From Flabesymbios commensalis (lineage: Eukaryota; Annelida; Polychaeta; Terebellida; Flabelligeridae), in NCBI GenBank assembly GCA_964017125.1, contig OZ024911.1:39111917-39175916 (forward strand): 64,000 bases of DNA, given 5' to 3'. The position numbers were made by a program, and so were the translations under genes. Shown here piece by piece: positions 43,948 to 56,300 of the stretch. Every line of letters starts with the position of its first letter. Within the stretch, counting starts at the first letter, position 1. Under the pieces are notes generated by a model that saw only the letters and a program-made list of their open reading frames with translations, was not told the origin of the DNA and did no database searches.

Positions 43948-46440
43948 CATGTTTATTTTCACGGATAACCCACAACTGAAAGATGCCTGCCTGAAAGCAA
44001 CGGAGAAAGTCGAAGCCGCCTGCTCGGAAGAGGATAAATGCAAAAAGTCCGAATTTGTGAAAAAAGCCAACACCACGCTCCTGGAAGCCCTGACCACTGC
44101 TGAAGTAGTATAGACATTCCATGACTGGGTGACTTGGAGATCGAAGAAAGCCATGTTCAAATCAATGATGAACTACTTACACCGAGTGGAGACGATTCTT
44201 TTCTTCGTGGCAGCATCTCGGAATGCTAAACAAAGCTGGAGAAGCACTGAGAAAGATGTTCTTTGCTATGGACAAAAAGTATTGTAAGCGACATTGCGGT
44301 ACATAGCAGACATATGACCTGAGAACCAACCATCCAGACACCTGGAGAGAGCTGGAAGCTGGCAACATATTGGTCACAAAGAACGAGATCCCGTTCGTAT
44401 CCATTGTTGCAGACCACGCATGCGAACATCTGAACAAGCTGATCAAGGTTCGTGGTAGACATATCCAACAACGCCAACGCCGGACTGAAGTTCTTCATGG
44501 CTGCACACGGCTGCACTAGAACTGTCCTGCCTGGCAAGAGTCAGTTGATGTGGGAGCTGGCAAGGTCACAGAGCACCATGACCTTGGACCAAGTAGGCCT
44601 ACAGTCAAGAAGGAGCTTGACGCAATCAACAAAATCAAGGCTGCGATCCTGCGTCATGGCAAGCCATTTTCTATGAAAGTGATCACAATCTGATCACTCA
44701 TGCATACATCCCAGATGAGTATGTGCCACAGATCCCGAACATTGAATGGACTGAACATTGACTGGGCAGAACTTATATGAAGAGTATGTATCAGAGCGGA
44801 TTGGGCCGTCAGCATGTGGGCACCAGTGAAGAAGCAGAACAACAATATACTTGTCTGGCAACAACAAAATCAGTGTGAAAATCTGTGACAAGACTGTAGA
44901 TCTGACGGAGACTAAGGGTCTCTACGGAAGGTTCATGGTCCTCACCAGGTGACATTGACCAGACATAATTAAGCCATCGGGAACAACGAGTTCCCATTAA
45001 CACCAAGGGGCACTGTCGCACTAAATGGACCAATGCTGCCATGCACTGTCCCTCCTTAAGAAGTTGAGAGCAGCAGAATCACCCGATGATGCTCAGCAGC
45101 AGCTACAAGATGCACTTGTCTGCAATGAATCTTGAAACCATGAACGTTACACACACTGAAGGTGACCCAAGTCGAAAAATTGCACTGGTGGACGGTATGG
45201 TGCTCGTGCAGAAATTGACAAAAAAAACAGCCACGGTAGTGACAGTCAAGGACCTACATCAATGTTTCAATACCAGACTGATGTTTCAGACTATGATGAG
45301 GTCATTTTGGTGTTTGACACTTACAAGGCTGGCTTCCTGAAGAGAGCCTCAAGGAGAAACGTACACAGAGCACTGTGCAGCCTGTTGCAACCAGACACAG
45401 ACGGAACGCGTGTATCAAAATGCAGACAGCTCTCTCAGGAAACACGAGGACTTGACCCAGTGTTGTTTCTATGTCGGCCCAGCGCCGTTGGCGGTGGGCC
45501 AATATCGAAACAACATTGGGTCAAATCCTCGTGTTTGCTGGGCTCCACACAGGTGTCTGTCTACACCCACCCCTCCCCTCCATAATAGGGTACTTTAAGC
45601 AAGACAGCCGGCCAATCACAAGCTTACTACAATACTTGAAATTGAGTGGGGGGCATATGACGTCACCCATCTGCAAATTTTACCATGCGAAGAAGCAGTG
45701 TCTACGGCGGGCAGTGTAGGAGAAACGGAGACAAGGGAAGGATCCGATTCAGTATCAGATCAGAGATGATACCAGCATTAAACACATCTCAATGAGCCGT
45801 CGTTTCCTTTCACATGACATGAGACAAAGGCTGATCTGACTGAGTATCTGGCAGCAAGAAACCTGGAGTACAACAAAAAACTTGTCCAATAAGATGGTCA
45901 TCACATCGGCCTCAGGACATGCGAAAAACTACTCTTCGGTAAAAACGACCATGAAAATGCAAACACTGCTGATCCACCATACATCATGGCATCACGGCGC
46001 AACCCACCTGATGCAGATTTATTGTATTGGTCTTCTCAGAAAGAGAAAAGGCTTTGCTGGCCTTACATGCATTTTCGGGCAGACAGCACTGGGAGGTTCT
46101 CTCTACTCCAAAAAAGATGGAGCGTTGTTCCGCAGCAGTTTCTGGATCCTCTGAATCCCGGCTTCTACAAGGACACAACTGGCCAGGTCAAGCCAGTCCC
46201 TACTGAGGTGCTCCCAACCCCCAAGGCCATCATCGAGATAGTGAGATGACAGTGCAGAGGCGACTGTTCTACAACTCTATGTTCTTGCAGGTCCAAGAAC
46301 CTATCGTGCACAAACCTCTGCCTGTGCAACACTGATTGTCAGAATGATGAGGACTCTCTGGCTGACGTGTTGTTGGCCAGTGACGGTGATGATGATGAAT
46401 CAGAGTATTATGTGATGATAAATCTTGCCCTCATAGTGTA
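43948..46440 (+). pseudogene. Decayed repeat-associated protein relic with cysteine-rich tail
   Basis: Pieces in different frames resemble a long uncharacterised protein type that I recall as multicopy in marine invertebrates: MFIFTDNPQLKDACLKATEK, DGMVLVQKLTKKTATVVTVK, YDEVILVFDTYKAG, LTEYLAARN-like text, and ASRRNPPDADLL. Near the end (46250-46345) comes a cysteine-rich run with spacing C-x3-C-x5-C-x-C, then C-x3-C-x-C-x3-C, like a CXC (tesmin/TSO1-type) module, followed by an acidic tail. No introns are seen, so it is a mobile or retrocopied relic. It has many breaks and a foldback F1 insertion. Function is not assigned. Confidence 0.5.
45447..45547. mobile_element. Foldback F1, best full-length copy
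   Basis: CACGAGGACTTGACCCAGTG at the left pairs with CATTGGGTCAAATCCTCGTG at the right. The inner hairpin is TCGGCCCAGCGCCG and CGGTGGGCCAATATCGA. The right tip TTTGCTGGG is preserved and the left tip slightly degraded. It sits inside the relic at 43948-46440. Confidence 0.85.
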
Positions 46441-46631
46441 ATGATAAGCGATTCTGATTATTCATACTTTAGTTTACTATGGTATAAAAACTGTTTTCTC
46501 TGAAGATGAAGCCGATATAATAAGCTATTTAAAATATCGGAAGTGAAATATTTGTCTTAGTCATTCAGATCATGCACTACAGAATACAATTAACATGATA
46601 ATTGACTTTGTTATTAAAGCTTATTTTACTT

Positions 46632-46935
46632 GGTGCCACTGGATTCCTTGCCTCTTACAAATGAGGTTTAGCCGTTAAAATTAAGGTTATATATCAGCTA
46701 GATGTCGAGATATTAAGAAGCACCCATTTTTAAGACGGCCATTTTAAAATTTCAAGATGTCCGCCTTGCTGTTACATTTAGCGTAGTGTACTTGATACCA
46801 CTAGATTCATAGGCCATTCAAATGTAGGATTAGCCGTTAAAATCAGGACTCTATACCACTTATATGTCGAGATATTTAGAAAAAAAGATTTTTATGGCGG
46901 CCATTTTGAAAATCCAAGATGGCCGACATATTCAA
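46632..46935. repeat. Two-unit tandem repeat, period about 155 bp
   Basis: Both units carry GGATTC or AGATTC, TTAGCCGTTAAAAT, ATGTCGAGATATT and GGCCATTTT...AAGATG(T/G)CCG. Related in wording to the array in RPN1 intron 6 but with a different body. Confidence 0.75.
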
Positions 46936-47479
46936 ATCTGGCAAATTGGAAACATTCGTCGTTTTCTGATTGTCTATACAAAACAGTTTTCAAAAATGTA
47001 CAGCTTTGCAAGTCTTTCAAAAATGCCAACGAAATTACATAGTAAACTTGACTATAATTTCGTGTTTCGTAAATGAGTATAATGTTTGTCTATTGAATCA
47101 GAATAAAGATAATGGTCATTATAATTGTCATGCCATTTTACTACGCGCGAATCCTTACACATCCTAGGCACTTTTGATTATTCATATTTTCACTGCCTAT
47201 GTCTACATTACACACAGAAATGGACATACGCAATTATGACTCTTTGTAAATGACAGATTCGAATTTTTGGTTCTTCAGATCCTGTACATAGGCATTTTTG
47301 AATCTGTGCGATTTGAGCAGTTAGAGATACGCATTTATGAAAAACGTCCACATACACGTAGCAACGTTGCCATACCAACCAATATTTTTCTCAAGGAACC
47401 CCCTCTTGTATATTTTCAAAAAAAAATTAAAAGGCAAAATTGTCAATTTTGGAAATACGCACTTTTGATTCTAAGCCGA
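46936..47479. other. Spacer before the LINE fragment
   Basis: No gene or repeat is recognised. Confidence 0.4.
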
Positions 47480-48862
47480 CGATATGTAGCTTACCAGAAA
47501 ACTATAGGCCTGTGTCTCTGACATGTATTTGCTGTAAGGTGATGGAGCACGTCATAAACATATCATCAAACACACAGAAAAGCACAGCATACTTACAGTG
47601 CTGCAGCATGGTTTCAGACGTGCGAGATTATGTGAATCACAACTACTGGTCACCATCCACGATATGCTCAACTACTGGAACAAGAACAAGAATTAGATGT
47701 AATTGTGCTGGACTTCAGCAAAGCATTTGATACCGTACCCCATGATAGACTCTCGGGCAAATTAGATCATCACGGTATCAACGGGCATATCCACAGCTGG
47801 ATCTCAAACTTCCTGAAACACAGGAGCCAGTGTGTACTTGTGGAAGGGGCGAAATCAGACCCTGCGCACGTGGTCTCAGGTGTACAACAGGGGACAGTCA
47901 TGGGACCGCTCTTGTTTCTCCTGCATCTTAACGACCTACCTGAAAATGTCACCTCTAAGGTCCGGTTGTTTGCAGATGACTGTCTCTTGTACCGACCTAT
48001 CCACAATGCTAGTGATCAACTTGCACTGCAGCGTCATCTGGACTCTCTTGTCGAGTGGAGTAACACATGGGGAATGAAGTTTAACGCCAAGAAGTGTGAA
48101 TCTATCAGAATGTGTCGGAAACGGAATCCACTCACGAGAATGTACACCATCAGTGGCCAGATCCTGCAGGAGGTATCCAGTGCTCGGTACATAGGTGTGA
48201 ACATCACAAACAAACTTGACTGGTCCAAACATGTTGCTCTTACCACCAAAAAATCAAACGGCACCCTCGCTTCCCTCCGTAGGAACTTAAAAACCTGCCC
48301 TAAAAAGATAAAGGAAAATGCCTACACAAGTCTAGTACGCCCTGTTCTTGAGTATGGTGCCGCAATATGGGACCCGTACCTAGGCAAGGACATCTCATCC
48401 ATAGAGATGGTCCAACGTCGACCAGCTCGATTCGTCACCAATGACTACGCCTATACCAGTAGTGTGTCTGATATGATAGCAGAACTCGGTTGGCACAGCC
48501 TTGCTGATCGGCGTAGTGACATTAGACTGATAACCCTCTTCAGAACTATCTATAAATTGATGGAAGTACCAACATCAGACATTCTGACTCCAGCAGATCC
48601 TCGAACTCGCTCCAACCACAAACTAAAATACAAGATCATTAAGGCAAACACATCAGCATACAAGAAATATTTCTTTGTGAAGACCATACCTTCGTGGAAT
48701 CAGCTACCCTCTGAGATAGCAGAATGCTGCATCATCGAAGCCTTCAAAAAACAATTAAAACATTTTAGAAATTAAATCTATAATAATTTATCCCCCTTAC
48801 ATTTCATCAGCGTGATTAAAGGAGGTTTGCTGATTATGCTACAGATACAGATACAGATACAG
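47480..48862 (+). mobile_element. 5'-truncated LINE with long reverse-transcriptase frame
   Basis: Begins with LPENYRPVSLTCICCKVMEH. After frame disturbances between 47540 and 47700 (the expected QHGFRRARLCESQLL is readable near 47605), a 356-residue frame runs from 47705 to 48775: LDFSKAFDTVPHDRL, SGVQQGTVMGPLLFLLHLND, the active-site box RLFADDCLLY, the thumb motif LEYGAAIWDPY and the C-terminal WNQLPSEI. This is typical of the CR1/L2/Jockey group. The 3' end carries a short tail of ACAGAT units (48839-48862), the kind of simple 3' repeat such LINEs end in. The N-terminal endonuclease is absent. It is the best preserved LINE here and probably young. Confidence 0.9.
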
Positions 48863-49232
48863 TGATAATGCACTTTTTTTGCTGTGGAAAGAGCGAAAAA
48901 CGGCATTTTTGCCATTTTATACCATTGTTGGGACTGCTTCGGTTTCGTTCGCCAGGGGTCAGCATCTGAAGGGAAGCCGCGCCCCCTGGCGGGCGCTACC
49001 TACAACACTAAGCCACGAGGCATGCTCCACTCACTCATTCACTTGCAACTCAGCCAGCGGAGCAGGCGGACGTGTCTGTCTTGCTCCCGCAGCTAGCCAT
49101 GAGGCTGCCGCCGCGTTCAACATTCCATCACCATCCTGGGATCCATCTGAGACAGTACACAGCGAAGTTAAACTGTTTAATCAATAATAAAGCATCAAGA
49201 ACCATCACGGAGGCAATCTCGAGTTATTTATG
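48863..49232. other. GC-richer spacer, no gene supported
   Basis: Open frames exist (48879-49187, +) but they have no recognisable motif and no splice support. Confidence 0.4.
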
Positions 49233-49479
49233 TACCGTCGCCCAGACGGGAGTTGAAATAGGCTAGGAACTTCGACACAAGTCACTTGACCTATTACCAT
49301 TATCGTGATGATGATACCAAAAAACGTGAGAATGCTAGCAAAAGGTTGCGTGTAGGTCTCTAGCGTCGTGGGTTATCATTATCGGGCTGTGGGGTGATGG
49401 GTAGTGGCCACGTCGGCGGACCGCTTTATCCAGCTATACCGATTCTCTTTCTCACTCTATCCCCGTCTGGGCGACGGTA
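49233..49479. mobile_element. 247-bp TIR element, TA-ended
   Basis: TACCGTCGCCCAGACGGG (49233-49250) recurs as an exact complement at 49462-49479. The 18-bp perfect inverted repeat with TA at both tips suggests a mariner-type MITE. Confidence 0.65.
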
Positions 49480-51233
49480 AACACAAATTGTATGACTCCA
49501 TTGTATTCTTCCTCCTTTATTCAAATATAGTTTGTCTTGAATATGAAACGTTGTGCACAGATTCGGACGAGACACGACGGCCCTAAGCCACGAGGCTGTG
49601 GCTGCGTGGATCAGACGACACGACCGTCCTCTACGATGCCTAGGATGAGTGTGGTGTGCGCTCGATATTAGGCGGTAAGAAGCTTAGCGTGGACAGTACC
49701 GCTCTGGAAGTTCCGAAAAACGGAATGGTCTCGTCGACGAAAAGAGAATGCGACGCTGTCCCCACAGGCCTACCAGGTACACCCTCTGTGGATCGACCTG
49801 TCATGCAGATACTCTTTCTAACATGGTGTCATGCGTGATAGGCCTACTCTTCCTAACATGGTGTTCTAGCTGCTTTCTAATGAGCCGTCAACAAGCGCAT
49901 ATGGGCAAAGCCCGCCACTTCAAGATTTTTCCACAAGCTACATATAAAAAATTCAACTTCTCTCTAGAAACTATTTTTGCAACTTTATTTTAAAATACAG
50001 ATTTTTTTTTCTTAAAAATTGAGATACCAAGTCTGAAACATCAATTTAATTATTTTTTTAAAATACGCTACAAAATGTAACGTATTTTGTGTAACGTATT
50101 TTGGATTTTTATTCTTTTTTGTACAATTGAAAAGCTGGGTACAGTGACCATGCTATTTTTTTACTTGCTACTTGTAGTAACTAAAGTGAGTAACTAAAAG
50201 GCCATTTATTGTTAAATGTGCCTATCACTATATCTTCAGAATCCATGTAACGTATTCTGTTTTCTTAAAAAATAAATAGCGTCTGGTTGTTTCTATTTAT
50301 TATTGCAAGAGTAGTACTATTAGTATCTCATAATTGTCTTCTGACATATTTACGTTAGACTACATATTGTTCACACGTCAAGGAACTTTAGTTGATTTTA
50401 GATCTTTTGGCATACAAAAACAACTAACTAACTAAAATGTAACGTATTCTGTTATTTTGTGGCATGAACATCCATCTATTTTTTTTCATAGAACAAAATA
50501 ATACTTTTGTGAATTATCTTTATTAATACTATCACTACTCTATGTTCGTCAAATTCAAACAATTTATCTTCCACTTCCAAAAACTGCACCCACTCATGAA
50601 CAGTGACCTGTCAAAAACGAAAATTTAAGCTGGCGACATGCCAAAAATGTCATTTTCATGGCATTCCAGTGGTCAAAAGCACAATTCAGTTTTCGCATAT
50701 TAAATTTACATATAATGCTAACAATATTCAGTTATATTTATAGTTATTTCATCAACAACTGTTGTACCACCTTGCAAACACATATGTAGGCTACGAATTG
50801 AAATCGATTTGGTGTGTTGATAAGGTGAAATAGACACCTGCTCACGAAATATCGGCATGAAAATTGACACTTTTGTTGATTTTATTTCAACATGGATAAA
50901 CCTGCAGCGTCAAAAAATCGACTGAAAATACATTATTGTCCAATACATGAAATCGATATTCCACCTGCTCAAATATTATCATCCAAATCTACGACATCCA
51001 GCAAAGTATTATCAGAAAGGGTCCTGCTTTTTAACCATAAATTTCCTGCTTTCTAAAAATAAATTGAGCAAGTATGTCCTGCTTTTTAAGCGATCAGCTC
51101 TTAATATAACAAAATCACGATATAGATGTAACCTTTTGCAGTTAAGTATATTTATATTCAGGCTAGGTGATTTCTCACATAAGATTATTGACAATTTGAA
51201 AAAAAGTTGTAAATCATCATATAAATCAACATA
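49480..51233. other. Spacer with a dispersed TGTAACGTATT word
   Basis: No gene is seen. ATGTAACGTATTYTGT-like words occur at about 50077, 50092, 50246 and 50437. Confidence 0.5.
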
Positions 51234-51654
51234 CAGTGCTACCTCGATATAATGCCAACATTATGGCGGGGTGGCATTGTGGTGAGAGAGGTGATTTAGG
51301 CATGTGGAATATATGTGAGCTGATTAACATTATTTCTGATTTATATTTGCTGCTCTAACGCTTTCTGATTATAATTATAAAAATACAAGAACACACATCA
51401 ATATCATTCCATAGGATTGTTTTATTTAAAACACTTTTCGTAAAAGAAAACATTTATTTATTTATGTACAAAAGAAAACCTCTGTTATCTGGTTATACTG
51501 ATTCTTTGGCATTTGAAGTGGCAGTTTGATTAATACACTTTATAAGCTTAGTTATTTTATCAAATAAATCGTGTTGATAAATAATTCATCAGATTACATA
51601 GCAAAATTCTCAGTGAGCGTCCGTGAACAATATGCCAATTGTATAGGTCTATGA

Positions 51655-51720
51655 GTCGTTCGACCAATGTTTGCGATGCTGGGCCAGCATTGTACCAACA
51701 CTGCATCAACGTCTCTCGTC
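51655..51720. mobile_element. Foldback F1, core copy
   Basis: CCAATGTTTGCGATGCTGGG and GGCCAGCATTGTACC; the outer arms are weak. Confidence 0.5.
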
Positions 51721-51999
51721 TGAAGAGTTAATATTTCATTATGTCGCTTAATCACTCATTGGTAAGTTTAGAAAGGCCTGATGATACAATGAGAAACATT
51801 TATATAAAATAACTCATTTTGTGGTAGATATAGGTGCATACGAGACACAAGATTAAATAAACGTTGGGCTAACACAGATAGACACGATAAGCGTCATACC
51901 CCGATTAGCCACCAACCTCATCCATTGACCAATCACAGTCAGCCCCCCCCCCCCCTCTCCCAGTGCTTGCGTCCGCCCTAGCTTGTGAGCGCAGATGCC

Positions 52000-52118
52000 T
52001 ATCCCAGCAAACACGAGACGTTGACCCAGTGTAGATTCAATGTCGGGCCACAATTGAAAACGAAGAGACAGCGTTAAATCAGCATTGGGTCAACCACTTG
52101 TGCTTGCTGCTGGGATGG
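52000..52118. mobile_element. Foldback F1, full copy
   Basis: CCCAGCAAACACGAGACGTTG at the left and AGCATTGGGTCAACCACTTG with GCTGCTGGGA at the right. The core is AATGTCGGGCCACAATTG. Confidence 0.8.
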
Positions 52119-52910
52119 CTGTTTGAGTGCAGTTAGCCGGAGCACTTGCGTTATTACCGTTTTTTATCACCACTGTCCCGCTTGCCTAAAGTTGTAAGCG
52201 CATAGACCTAATGCGGTGTATGTGCAATGGATCGGTGCAGAGGTGGCGACCGCTAATTATTAACACATGAGTGTCAATGATGTCTGCCGATGTAACAATA
52301 AGCCTGTTGGCATTGTGATCGGGGGAAAATACATAGCAAACAAAATTGGGACATCTTTGGCATATGGCGGACACCGCGGTTGGCATTGTGCCGCGGGATT
52401 TAGCATTAACCTTCACTTGGCAGTAGGTGAGGGTGGCAATATATCCGGGGCGATGCAGTGAGGGAGCACTGTATTAGCTTAGAATAGTACCCCAGCAATA
52501 ATTATTGGCATTTGTACATGATATTCATTGACCCAGGTCCTTAAGCTTTATATGTAATATGTGTCAGAAATGATGGCACGTTTGCTACATCATAATAGCG
52601 TAGCTGATCAGCAAATTTGACCTTCTAGATAATTGTGCTCAGCAGCCGCACACATCTACAATTCATCTTATCATTCTACTTCATGTGTTTTTAAATTAGG
52701 AGAACAGCAACCCCCTTACCTCAACAACTACATAAACAAATTGCTTTGCACGTCAATTCTGTTCGCGTCGGGGAGTCAAGACCTACAATAGACTGGCATG
52801 GTTAAGAATGCATGCCATTTTAAACAAACTTAAGTCATGCACAGTTAGCTAATAGGCCCGCAGACTAAGTGCTTTATTAGTTAGATACATTTCAATAAGT
52901 CAATGTCAAG

Positions 52911-55900
52911 ATGGCCGAAAGAGGCAAGAGTGAGGGATCTGGTTTGACACCTCCAGAGCATAATGGCGCTAGTCAAAAATATTCTTATTAGCCTCTCAGG
53001 GACGACAACACATCAGTGTTTAAAAATACCGAGGCTGAATATAAGAAAGTGAAATCAGATATTTTAAGAATCGCTAGAATCCATAGAAGACAGAGTGAAC
53101 TAGTAAGGAGTGAATCCGAAAGAAGCCCATCTCCAGTTCACCATCGGTCAGCCAGGCGATCAAGGAACCTTCCCAAATTCATAATAGCAAACTTTTATCC
53201 ATCTAATGTCGAACTCTGGTTTAATCAAATAGAAACACAGTTCAATTTACACTGTGTTTCCCTTTCGGGTGAGGTGGCCTCGGATGTACGAGACATATTG
53301 TTACAACCTTTTCACAATCACCTCAACCTCAAGAAGGTATTAATTAAACGCAGAGGGCTGACGACACCGGAACGAGTAGATAAGGTCATTTCCGGAGAGA
53401 AGGACTGACATCCTGTCCCGCTTCCTCAGCTGACTCCAGAAGACAGCTGGTTTTGGAGCGTCGACAGTTGTCGGCAAGGCCATGATACGACAGCCCTTTA
53501 TCCGACAGATGCCAACTTCCATTAGGTCTCATTTGGCTACACAGCCCGACAGCACGTCACTGGAGAGCTTAGCCACCCTGGCAGACCGAGCTTTAGCCTC
53601 GGAAAATGATGAGAAAAAGACACACGTAGGAGTTGCTGAGATACAGGGTAACGAGTGCACTAAACTTATCGGACTTATAGAAGATATTTCGAGACGTCTA
53701 CGGTGATTAGAGGCTTCAGGTGCGAAGAAAAAACCTTTGATTAATAAGCCGTCCGCAGACAGCAGAGTACAAAGATCATTTGTTGAATCACCAACTATAC
53801 CGGACGTCAACGCAAAACCTTTTGTACCTAGTGTTTCACAAACACAAAATAACAGACCGGCTGTTTTTCCTGTGAACCAAAAGGTCGCCCGTCCTACGGC
53901 ACCGCAGCCGGATAGACAGCCAAATAATGCTTCACAGTGATCCACACTGACAATGCACAGGTCTGCTATTACCAGATAACCACCAAACATTCGGTGATAA
54001 AGGGCTCATGTGCACAGAACTTTGTGTTTACTTTGGCCAGCACAAGGTAGCGACTCTTGCGTCTAGCGAGCCGGGGCGGGTTCGTGGCTGAACGATCGTC
54101 GACAATCGTGGACGACGTGATAGGTCATCACGCCTGCGCAATGACGATGATCTGCGAACGCAGATTGTTGGCAGATCGTTGTTGATCAAAAATGGCGACA
54201 ATGGCAATGAATGGAGACTCTGCCAGAAACAGCGGCAGCAGCTAGAGCTATTATATTGGAGATTTTTATGGACGAGGATGACGAATGTATTCCACAAGCA
54301 TCCTTTATTGATTCAATCAAGGCTATATATACTCTTAAAACGAAGAGATGTATGAACAATCGACCACTCGAACGCACATTGTCGACGATTGTTACAATCA
54401 ACGATCGGCAACGACGCCTCAGAGGATCGTTGGGAATCGTTGACGATCTGGGTAAAAAATTGACAATCTAGGTCAACAATTTGGCCAAAAAAACGCACAT
54501 CGTCGACGATCGTCGACGATTGTCCAGCGGCGAACCCACCCCCGGTTGAGACGCGACACCAGTTATCTCCCTCCAAGCTATTATACGTCACAGACAAAAG
54601 ACATAAATGTAAATATTTGATTGACACAGGGCAGCTGTCAATGTCCTACTCAGTTTTGCGCTAACGGAACTGCAGATACCAGTAGTTTACCCCTTGTCGC
54701 AGCAAACAACACGACTATTACTACCTACGGTACATGCAAGCGAGTAGTTGATGTTGATTTCAAAAGAGATTATACTTGGACATTTATTGTCGCCAACATC
54801 AAGCAACCTATATTAGGGGCTGATTTGTTGATACATTATAATCTGCTCATCGACCTACAAGGTACATGCTTGAGAGACATGAGAACTGGCTTGTCTATAC
54901 ACGCCACTATATCGTCAATCAAGCAGCTATCACTTAACCGCATAGACTGTATTCGAAACGAGTACATGGAATTACTTATTCGCGTCCTACTACAGAGGGC
55001 TAGACAGTAAAACAAGGACAGTAAAACGAAGACTTGCTCCTGACAAATTGGTTACCGTGAAACGTGAGTTCGACGAGATGATAAAACTGGGTGTTATCGA
55101 GCCTAGCAACAGCGAATGGTCGTTGGCGCTCCACATGGTACCTAAAAAGAAAGGAGATTAGAGGCCGTGTGGCGACTACAGAAGTTTGAATGCCCGGACC
55201 GTGCCTGACAGTTAGCCTATCCCGCATATAAATGATTTTACACAGCGTCTCACTAGGGCTAAAGTTTTCTCAAAAATCGATTTGGTACGGATATAATATC
55301 ACCAGTCGAGCCTTCAGACGTTCTTAAAACTGCCGTGACGACGCCTTTTGGCATATTATCACCAGTCGAGCCTTCCGACGTTCATAAAACCGCCGTGACG
55401 ACGCCTTTTGGCCTTTTTAATTTTACTAGAACCACTTTCGGTTTACGTAATTCGGGTCAAACATTTCAAAGGTTTATCGACCACTTGACATGCAGTCTTG
55501 ACTTTGTTCTTGTTTGCCTAGACGACTTGCTCGTGACAAGTCCGGACCATGCCACGCACGAGAAGCATTTAAAAAAATTATTCACGCGCCTCGCCGAATA
55601 CAGAATAATTATCGGGCCCCAGAAATGCCAGTTTGGAATGACAGAATTAGGTTTTCTATGTTTGTTTGGAGGGCATCTCCCCCCTGCTACAGATAGAGGG
55701 GCCCAGTTCGAATCCCGATTGTGGGACAATTTATGTAACCAGTTTGGCATTATCAGAAATCGTACAGCGAGCTACCACCCTCAGTCGAATGGCATGGTCA
55801 AACGTTTTCACCGTCAGCTAAAGACCGCTATTATGGCACACGAACCCTGGAAAACTACGTTGCCAGCAGTATTACTCTGCATCCGATCTGCCGTAAAAGA

Positions 55901-56300
55901 ACTGTTGGATAGATCGGCTGTCTAGATGATTTAGGGCACGACACTCAGGTTGGAATTTACAGAAAATTACACAGTCAACGCACATACAGACTTAGACAAT
56001 TATTCAGACAAGTTACGGGTAGCCATGTCGCGTCTCCGGTTATGCCCCCGTGCGACACATCACAATAAGACACGTTCCAATTCAAGGAACTCGAAACATG
56101 TTCACATTTATTTTTGCGACGCATCGCAATTGCACCACCACTGACCGCTCAGTACGATGGACCTTATAAGGTTGTATCAAGGAGTGGCCGTGTAGTAAAA
56201 ATCCTAATGAAAGGCAGACTGTGGCAATTCTGCGCATATCGAGCGCGAGCCTGGAGCACACCCAAACCCTGTAGCACACAAAAACGTCAAATACAATCCA
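52911..56300 (+). mobile_element. Ty3/gypsy LTR-retrotransposon, decayed (fossil)
   Basis: Parts in order: gag-like region (about 52911-53700, with FYPSNVELWFNQIETQF), a CCHC-type zinc-knuckle trace (about 53950-54040), an aspartic-protease region (about 54600-54900, with DTGQLS), reverse transcriptase (about 55000-55670, with the catalytic YxDD-type box seen as CLDDLL), an integrase core fragment (about 55690-55910), and an integrase C-terminal GPY-type module (about 56140-56220, with PYKVVSRSGRVVKIL). The order protease, reverse transcriptase, integrase is that of Ty3/gypsy. RNase H is largely missing. Long terminal repeats were not recognised on either side. It is broken at many points and looks old. 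A DNA element has inserted at 54071-54545. Confidence 0.85.
54071..54545. mobile_element. 475-bp TIR DNA element inserted in the gypsy fossil
   Basis: The left end is CCGGGGCGGGTTCGTGGCTG and the complement of the right end CCGGGGGTGGGTTCGCCGCT. Both continue into ATCGTCGACAATCG-type words in inverted orientation, giving imperfect inverted repeats of about 40 bp. The middle (54210-54330) has a short open stretch with METLPETAAAARAIILEIF. Harbinger-like ancestry is possible, but the target duplication is unclear. Confidence 0.65.

Larger units (their letters stand above)
51234..52471. mobile_element. pogo/Tigger-like element, 1.24 kb, TA duplication
   Basis: The left end is CAGTGCTACCTCGATATAAT and the complement of the right end CAGTGCTCCCTCACTGCATC. 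TA flanks both ends (51232-51233 and 52472-52473). CAGTGC ends and TA target fit pogo-type Tc1/mariner elements. No transposase frame is seen. Two F1 foldbacks lie inside (51655-51720 and 52000-52118). Confidence 0.75.

Noticed and set aside
48879-49187. 102-residue frame with GC-rich codons
   Set aside because: No recognisable motif, no splice support, and overlapping frames of equal length.
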